The notes beneath the pieces are model-generated. The model was not told the DNA's origin. It did not search any database and was given only the letters and a program-made list of their open reading frames with translations. 10,053 nt of DNA from an uncultured Bacteroidales bacterium (lineage in GTDB: Bacteria; Bacteroidota; Bacteroidia; Bacteroidales; Paludibacteraceae). A program made the translations under genes and the position numbers. The DNA lies in NCBI GenBank assembly GCA_937911235.1, contig CALDPN010000212.1, positions 1-10,053 on the forward strand. Direction: 5' to 3'. This document shows positions 6,772 to 10,053 of this stretch, piece after piece (position 1 is the first letter of the stretch; each line of letters starts with the position of its first letter).

Positions 6772-6805
6772 AACTCTATTGTTTTTATTGTACAATAAAG
6801 TTATG
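6769..6805. repeat. Nested inverted repeat and 16-bp palindrome over the recombinase start
   Basis: Outer arms are CATAACTCTATTG (6769-6781) and CAATAAAGTTATG (6793-6805), inverted copies matching at 12 of 13 positions around an 11-base spacer. The left arm contains the recombinase start codon (complement of CAT 6769-6771). Nested within is a perfect 16-bp palindrome TTTATTGTACAATAAA (6784-6799). It occupies most of the 47-base gap after punA. Two readings fit: an operator for autoregulation, or a recombinase binding site. A hairpin in the mRNA leader could also reduce translation of the recombinase. It is much shorter than the Mpi-controlled invertible promoters, so an invertible segment here is not supported. 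Confidence 0.7.
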
Positions 6806-6825
6806 AATTTTTACTTGTTTACAAC
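6796..6825 (-). promoter_or_regulatory. Possible Bacteroidota promoter for the recombinase
   Basis: On the minus strand GTTG (complement of 6822-6825) is followed after 18 bases by TAACTTTA (complement of 6796-6803), seven of eight matches to the TAnnTTTG -7 element with a weak -33 element. The -7 element lies inside the inverted repeat at 6769-6805, so a protein bound there would block it. It overlaps the end of punA, so the recombinase may have its own promoter as well as readthrough from lpxK-punA. Weak match in AT-rich DNA. Confidence 0.35.
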
Positions 6826-7631
6826 GAAGAGATAAGTTCTCGCATTATTAACGCCATTTTTGGCTGAACAGAATTTGCTACTTGTTGCACTTCTTCGTGA
6901 GTAACCTCTACAATTTTGCCTTCTACACCTAGGTCTGTGATAATAGACATACCAAACACTCTCATATTGGCGTGTACTGCCACTATCACTTCTGGCACGG
7001 TTGACATGCCCACAGCATCAGCACCTACAATTCTAAAGTATTTGTACTCAGCAGGAGTTTCAAATGTAGGGCCTTGTGTGCCAAGATATACGCCTTCTTT
7101 TACCCTAATGTTGTGCTTCGCAGCAATTTCTTTTGCTTTTGCAATAAGCTCAGGGTCGTATGCCTTACTCATATCTGGGAAACGAGTGCCTAGTTCGTTG
7201 TAGTTTTTGCCTCTAAGAGGATGTTCTGGGAAGGTGTTGATATGGTCGTTGATAATCATAAGTTCACCAATCTCAAACTCTGGATTCATACCGCCTGCAG
7301 CATTAGAAACTAGCAAAATTTCCACTCCCAAAGCTTTCATTATCCTTATTGGGAAGGTTACTTCTTGCATAGAGTAGCCTTCGTAATAGTGAAATCTACC
7401 TTGCATTGCAAGCACTTGCACTTCGCCTAAATATCCTATAATGAGTTTTCCAGAGTGACCTTCTACAGTAGAAATAGGGAAGTTTGGAATGTCTGTATAT
7501 GAAAACTCTGTTTCAATCTTTATCTCTTTTGCAAGTTCGCCCAAGCCTGTGCCAAGCACAATGCCCACTTTTGGCATAAAAGGCATTTTAGCCTTAAGAT
7601 AACAAGCTGTTTCTTCTATTTTTTTCAACAT
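6819..7631 (-). CDS. punA: Purine nucleoside phosphorylase
   Basis: Cleaves purine (deoxy)nucleosides with phosphate to a base and (deoxy)ribose-1-phosphate; cytoplasmic purine salvage. At 270 aa it fits the trimeric PNP family (inosine/guanosine type). Motifs: VLGTGLGELA with the phosphate-binding GTGLG (27-31; GSGLG in many relatives), QGRFHYYEG (77-85), SNAAGGMN (109-116), GTQGPTFETPAE (184-195), GMSTVPEV (208-215) and ITDLG (231-235). The ATG at 7629-7631 gives the usual start MLKKIEETA; a GTG at 7656-7658 would only extend into unconserved residues. The start overlaps the end of lpxK by 38 bases, so the two are probably cotranscribed. The residue at the base-specificity position near 233 is Asp rather than the Asn of the human enzyme, so exact base preference should not be assumed. 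Confidence 0.96.
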   Translation of the reverse strand: MLKKIEETACYLKAKMPFMPKVGIVLGTGLGELAKEIKIETEFSYTDIPNFPISTVEGHSGKLIIGYLGEVQVLAMQGRFHYYEGYSMQEVTFPIRIMKALGVEILLVSNAAGGMNPEFEIGELMIINDHINTFPEHPLRGKNYNELGTRFPDMSKAYDPELIAKAKEIAAKHNIRVKEGVYLGTQGPTFETPAEYKYFRIVGADAVGMSTVPEVIVAVHANMRVFGMSIITDLGVEGKIVEVTHEEVQQVANSVQPKMALIMRELISSL

Positions 7632-8655
7632 AGTCTTTGATTTTTTTAGATAAAACACTATCTCCCTCGTTAAGTATTTTTACTCTCACAGGGATAATTA
7701 TTAGTCTCTCTTTTATCTTATCAGAAAAGTCGCTTAGTTTTGCTGCGTCTTTTTCTGTGGTTATAATCCATCGGTTTTCACTAGCAAATTTCAAATACTC
7801 ACCACGTATTTTATCGTTGTCGCCTTTGCTATAGTTGTGATGGTCTGCAAATTTTATAGTTCTTAATTCTTTTACTTGAGCTCTTAAGTATTCTTCTAGA
7901 GGCTCAGATTTTGCAATGCCAGTAAATAGTACTAAAGATAGCTCTTTGGTAAGTTCTACCTTTTCGCCTGTTAAGCAATGATAGGGAGTGTCGTAGTCGA
8001 GTGTAGTAAAGAACAAATCCTGATAAGGAAGTGGCTTAATTTCTTTAGTAAGATTGTTGAAGTCTATAGGCTTCAAGTCTTTAGGACATTTTGTTACCAC
8101 TATAATATTTGCTCTTTTTTGAGCAGATTTTAAGTCTCTAAGTCTGCCCGCAGGTAGCATACAATCTTTGCTGATAGGTCTGTTGTAATCTATAAGTAGG
8201 ATTTTAAGTCCAGCATCCACATATCTGTGCTGAAAAGCATCGTCCAAAATCACAGCATCCACATTTGCGTGGTTTGCCTCTATATAGTCAATAGCGCGGC
8301 ATCTGTTTGAATCTGCTACAACCAATGTTTTAGGGTACTTTTTGTATATCTGATATGGTTCATCACCCAAAATTTCAGCCGTAGCGTTTCCGCTAGACAC
8401 TTGTATCCCTTTCGACTTTCTCTTATATCCACGACTCACCACCGCAAGTTTGCGCCCTGGTTGAAGCAGTCTTATCAGGTATTCCACAAAAGGAGTTTTG
8501 CCCGTGCCACCCACAGTAATATTACCCACGCAAATAGTAGGAGTAGCAAATTTGCGTGAACGCAACTTGCCCGCATCAAACATACTATGTCTTATCCACA
8601 CCACAAAGGCGTAAATCCAAGCTATCGGTAATAATATGTATTTTAATATCTTCAT
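7594..8655 (-). CDS. lpxK: Tetraacyldisaccharide 4'-kinase (lipid A synthesis)
   Basis: Inner-membrane-associated kinase that phosphorylates the 4' position of the tetraacyldisaccharide precursor to give lipid IVA. At 353 aa it is within the family range. An N-terminal hydrophobic helix (about 5-21, ILKYILLPIAWIYAFVVW) anchors it. Walker A is GNITVGGTGKTP (44-55), followed by VVSRGYKR (72-79), GDEP (97-100) and the DDAFQHR motif (138-144) of the Walker B/catalytic region, then LPAGRLRD (167-174). The ATG at 8653-8655 gives the standard start; an in-frame ATG at 8740-8742 would add 29 residues that do not look like the family and would run through the promoter region. First gene of the leftward unit, overlapping punA by 38 bases, and divergent from ilvE. 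Confidence 0.97.
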   Translation of the reverse strand: MKILKYILLPIAWIYAFVVWIRHSMFDAGKLRSRKFATPTICVGNITVGGTGKTPFVEYLIRLLQPGRKLAVVSRGYKRKSKGIQVSSGNATAEILGDEPYQIYKKYPKTLVVADSNRCRAIDYIEANHANVDAVILDDAFQHRYVDAGLKILLIDYNRPISKDCMLPAGRLRDLKSAQKRANIIVVTKCPKDLKPIDFNNLTKEIKPLPYQDLFFTTLDYDTPYHCLTGEKVELTKELSLVLFTGIAKSEPLEEYLRAQVKELRTIKFADHHNYSKGDNDKIRGEYLKFASENRWIITTEKDAAKLSDFSDKIKERLIIIPVRVKILNEGDSVLSKKIKDYVEKNRRNSLLS

Positions 8656-8664
8656 AACAACATA

Positions 8665-8672
8665 CAAATTTA
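8665..8672 (-). promoter_or_regulatory. Perfect -7-like element just upstream of lpxK
   Basis: TAAATTTG on the minus strand matches the Bacteroidota TAnnTTTG element exactly. It ends only nine bases before the lpxK ATG, so the transcript would be nearly leaderless. No TTTG is found at the expected -33 distance. It may be chance in this AT-rich gap. Confidence 0.3.
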
Positions 8673-8680
8673 ATAAATTA

Positions 8681-8712
8681 TTTGCTTTTTTAGCGCTATA
8701 TTTATAATTTTG
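8681..8712 (+). promoter_or_regulatory. Promoter of ilvE-aroQ, Bacteroidota consensus
   Basis: TTTG (8681-8684), a 20-base spacer, then TAATTTTG (8705-8712): exact matches to the -33 (TTTG) and -7 (TAnnTTTG) elements known from Bacteroides, with a suitable spacing. The start codon of ilvE is 38 bases beyond the -7 element, leaving an AT-rich leader of roughly 30 bases with no Shine-Dalgarno sequence. The spacer contains an 8-bp palindrome TAGCGCTA (8691-8698), positioned where a regulator could act. Transcription start and regulation are inferred. Confidence 0.75.
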
Positions 8713-8750
8713 CACCTTAATTATAGAAAAAATTATAAACATTAAATAAT

Positions 8751-9770
8751 ATGGAAAACATTAATTGGTCTGAACTTGGTTTTTCTTATATGAAAACCAA
8801 TGGCAATGTACGTTGCGAATATCACAACGGAAGTTGGGGAAATCTAGAGTGGCACACAAATGAATATATCAATATGCACATGGCTGCTACTTGTCTTCAC
8901 TATGGTCAAGAAGCATTTGAAGGCTTAAAAGCATTCCGTGGTGTAGATGGTAAAATCCGTATCTTCCGCCTAGAAGAAAATGCAAAACGTTTAGCTTCAT
9001 CTTGTAGAGGTATCTGCATGCCAGAGCTTCCAGAAGGTCTTTTTGAAGAAGCTGTTATTATGGCAGTTAAAAACAATATCGATTTCATCCCTCCTTACGG
9101 TAGTGGAGCTTCTTTATATATTCGTCCTGTACTATTCGGTTACACAGCACAAGTAGGTGTAAATCCTGCTAAAGATTATATGCTTATCGTGTTTGTTACC
9201 CCAGTAGGTCCTTACTTCAAAGGTGGTTTCTCAACAAACCCTTACGTTATTACTCGTAAATACGACCGTTCTGCTCCTCTTGGCACAGGTATCTATAAAG
9301 TAGGTGGCAACTATGCTGCATCTCTAGCTGCTCACCAAGAAGCTCACGACAAAGGTTATTCTTCTGAGTTCTACCTAGATGCAAAAGAAAAGAAATATAT
9401 CGACGAATGCGGTGCTGCAAACTTCTTTGGTATCAAAGACAACACATATATCACACCAAAATCTTCATCTATTCTTCCTTCTATTACAAACAAGAGTTTA
9501 ATGCAAATTGCAGAAGACCTTGGTCTTAAAGTAGAACGTCGTCCTATCTCAATCGACGAACTAGAAACATTTGAAGAAGCAGGTGCTTGCGGTACAGCAG
9601 CAGTTATTAGCCCAATCCAACGCCTAGACGACTTAGACAACAACAAGTCTTATGTATTCTCTAAAGACGGCAAACCAGGTCCTGTTTGTACTATGCTTTA
9701 CAACAAACTTCGTGCTATCCAAAATGGTGAAGCAGAAGACATTCACGGCTGGAATACTATCGTAGAATAA
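8751..9770 (+). CDS. ilvE: Branched-chain amino-acid aminotransferase
   Basis: PLP enzyme (fold type IV) that transaminates the 2-oxo acids of Val, Ile and Leu with glutamate, the last step of branched-chain amino-acid synthesis and the first of degradation; cytoplasmic. At 339 aa it is typical of the longer BCAT subgroup. Visible motifs: HYGQEAFEGLKAFR (50-63), FRLEENAKRL (72-81), SLYIRPVLFG (121-130), GTGIYKVGGNYAAS (178-191) with the PLP-binding Lys K183, DECGAANFFGI (218-228) and EEAGACGTAAVISPI around the PLP phosphate. Codon choice is strongly biased, like typA (CGT Arg, AAC, GAC), implying high expression. A consensus promoter lies just upstream and the TAA overlaps the aroQ ATG by one base. 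Confidence 0.97.
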   Translation: MENINWSELGFSYMKTNGNVRCEYHNGSWGNLEWHTNEYINMHMAATCLHYGQEAFEGLKAFRGVDGKIRIFRLEENAKRLASSCRGICMPELPEGLFEEAVIMAVKNNIDFIPPYGSGASLYIRPVLFGYTAQVGVNPAKDYMLIVFVTPVGPYFKGGFSTNPYVITRKYDRSAPLGTGIYKVGGNYAASLAAHQEAHDKGYSSEFYLDAKEKKYIDECGAANFFGIKDNTYITPKSSSILPSITNKSLMQIAEDLGLKVERRPISIDELETFEEAGACGTAAVISPIQRLDDLDNNKSYVFSKDGKPGPVCTMLYNKLRAIQNGEAEDIHGWNTIVE

Positions 9771-10053
9771 TGAAAATTTTAATCATAAACGGTCCTAATC
9801 TTAATTTATTAGGCACTCGTGAACCAGAAATTTACGGCAAGGAGGGTTTTGAAACCTTCCTTACCTATTTACGTGAAGAGTATTCAAACATCCAAATAGA
9901 TTACTATCAATCTAATGTGGAAGGTGAAATCATCAACAAACTTCACGAATATGGTTTCGATGCAGACGGCATTATCCATAAATCAACCGAGCCCGATAGC
10001 ATCGACTACGATATGAAGACGAAGGAGCAGTCCAACGAATTCGTAGAGAAGCT
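9770..10053 (+). CDS. aroQ: 3-dehydroquinate dehydratase, type II; cut by window end and abnormal after codon 69
   Basis: Converts 3-dehydroquinate to 3-dehydroshikimate in the shikimate pathway. The ATG (9770-9772) overlaps the ilvE stop as TAATG. Residues 1-69 match the family well: MKILIINGPNLNLLGTREPE, catalytic Tyr Y22 in EIYG, R17, then YYQSNVEGEIINKLHEYGF and DGII (66-69). The family continues there with a conserved Asn-Ala-Gly-Ala-Tyr-Thr-His-Thr-Ser segment that holds active-site residues. Here codon 70 (CAT, 9977) begins HKSTEPDSIDYDMKTKEQSN, which is unlike AroQ in this or any other frame. The frame stays open to the window end. The gene is therefore either fused, disrupted or joined to foreign sequence; function cannot be assumed from this copy. 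Confidence 0.85.
   Translation, partial: MKILIINGPNLNLLGTREPEIYGKEGFETFLTYLREEYSNIQIDYYQSNVEGEIINKLHEYGFDADGIIHKSTEPDSIDYDMKTKEQSNEFVEK
9977..10053 (+). other. Terminal 77-base segment that does not belong to aroQ
   Basis: Composition changes at this point: about 46 percent GC, with GAG and AAG preferred (three of four Glu codons GAG, three of four Lys codons AAG), whereas the first 69 aroQ codons mostly use GAA. It reads as an open, acidic, helix-like peptide in the aroQ frame (EPDSIDYDMKTKEQSNEF). I do not recognise the protein. The minus strand is also open in one frame for much of the segment. Likely explanations are a chimeric join at a contig edge or a real insertion or recombination point. 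Confidence 0.6.

Noticed and set aside
6772..6795. Longer recombinase starting at TTG 6793-6795
   Set aside because: The added eight residues lie inside the palindrome and the family start MIYGYIRVS is at the ATG 6769-6771.
8656..8742. lpxK extended to the ATG at 8740-8742
   Set aside because: The extra 29 residues are encoded by the AT-rich divergent promoter gap and do not look like LpxK; MKILKYILLP at 8655 is the usual start.

Overview
The window looks like chromosomal DNA of a Bacteroidales-type bacterium (phylum Bacteroidota). The DNA is AT-rich. The protein sequences (DnaG, PunA, LpxK, AroQ, a PhoR-like kinase, an Mpi-type recombinase) resemble Bacteroides/Prevotella relatives. No clear Shine-Dalgarno sequences precede the genes, and the ilvE promoter matches the Bacteroides consensus (TTTG, then TAnnTTTG). 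I cannot name a genus. The lpxK gene implies an outer membrane with lipid A.

Layout. Positions 1-3250 read rightward: the 3' five-sixths of typA (translational GTPase), folK (folate pathway) overlapping the end of typA, then a membrane histidine kinase without a response regulator in the window. Heptamer repeat arrays flank the kinase gene in opposite orientations. Positions 3298-8655 read leftward as one tightly packed unit: lpxK (lipid A 4'-kinase), punA (purine nucleoside phosphorylase), a small serine recombinase of the Mpi/Hin invertase type, fmt (Met-tRNA formyltransferase) and dnaG (primase). lpxK/punA, recombinase/fmt and fmt/dnaG overlap, so cotranscription is likely. Positions 8656-8750 are a short divergent promoter region. 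Positions 8751-10053 read rightward: ilvE (branched-chain aminotransferase), whose stop overlaps the start of aroQ (type II 3-dehydroquinase), which runs into the window edge.

Most of the window is housekeeping: translation (typA, fmt), replication priming (dnaG), cofactor, amino-acid and aromatic biosynthesis (folK, ilvE, aroQ), purine salvage (punA) and envelope (lpxK). The accessory signals are: (1) the Mpi-type invertase inside the lpxK-punA-fmt-dnaG unit, whose start lies in a nested palindrome and whose 3' end runs 74 bases into fmt; (2) oppositely oriented heptamer arrays around the kinase gene; and (3) an aroQ frame that matches its family for 69 codons and then changes abruptly for the last 77 bases, either a real rearrangement or an assembly join. 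No gene-free stretch exceeds 300 bases; the largest gap is 95 bases. I saw no tRNA, rRNA, CRISPR array or insertion sequence with terminal repeats.
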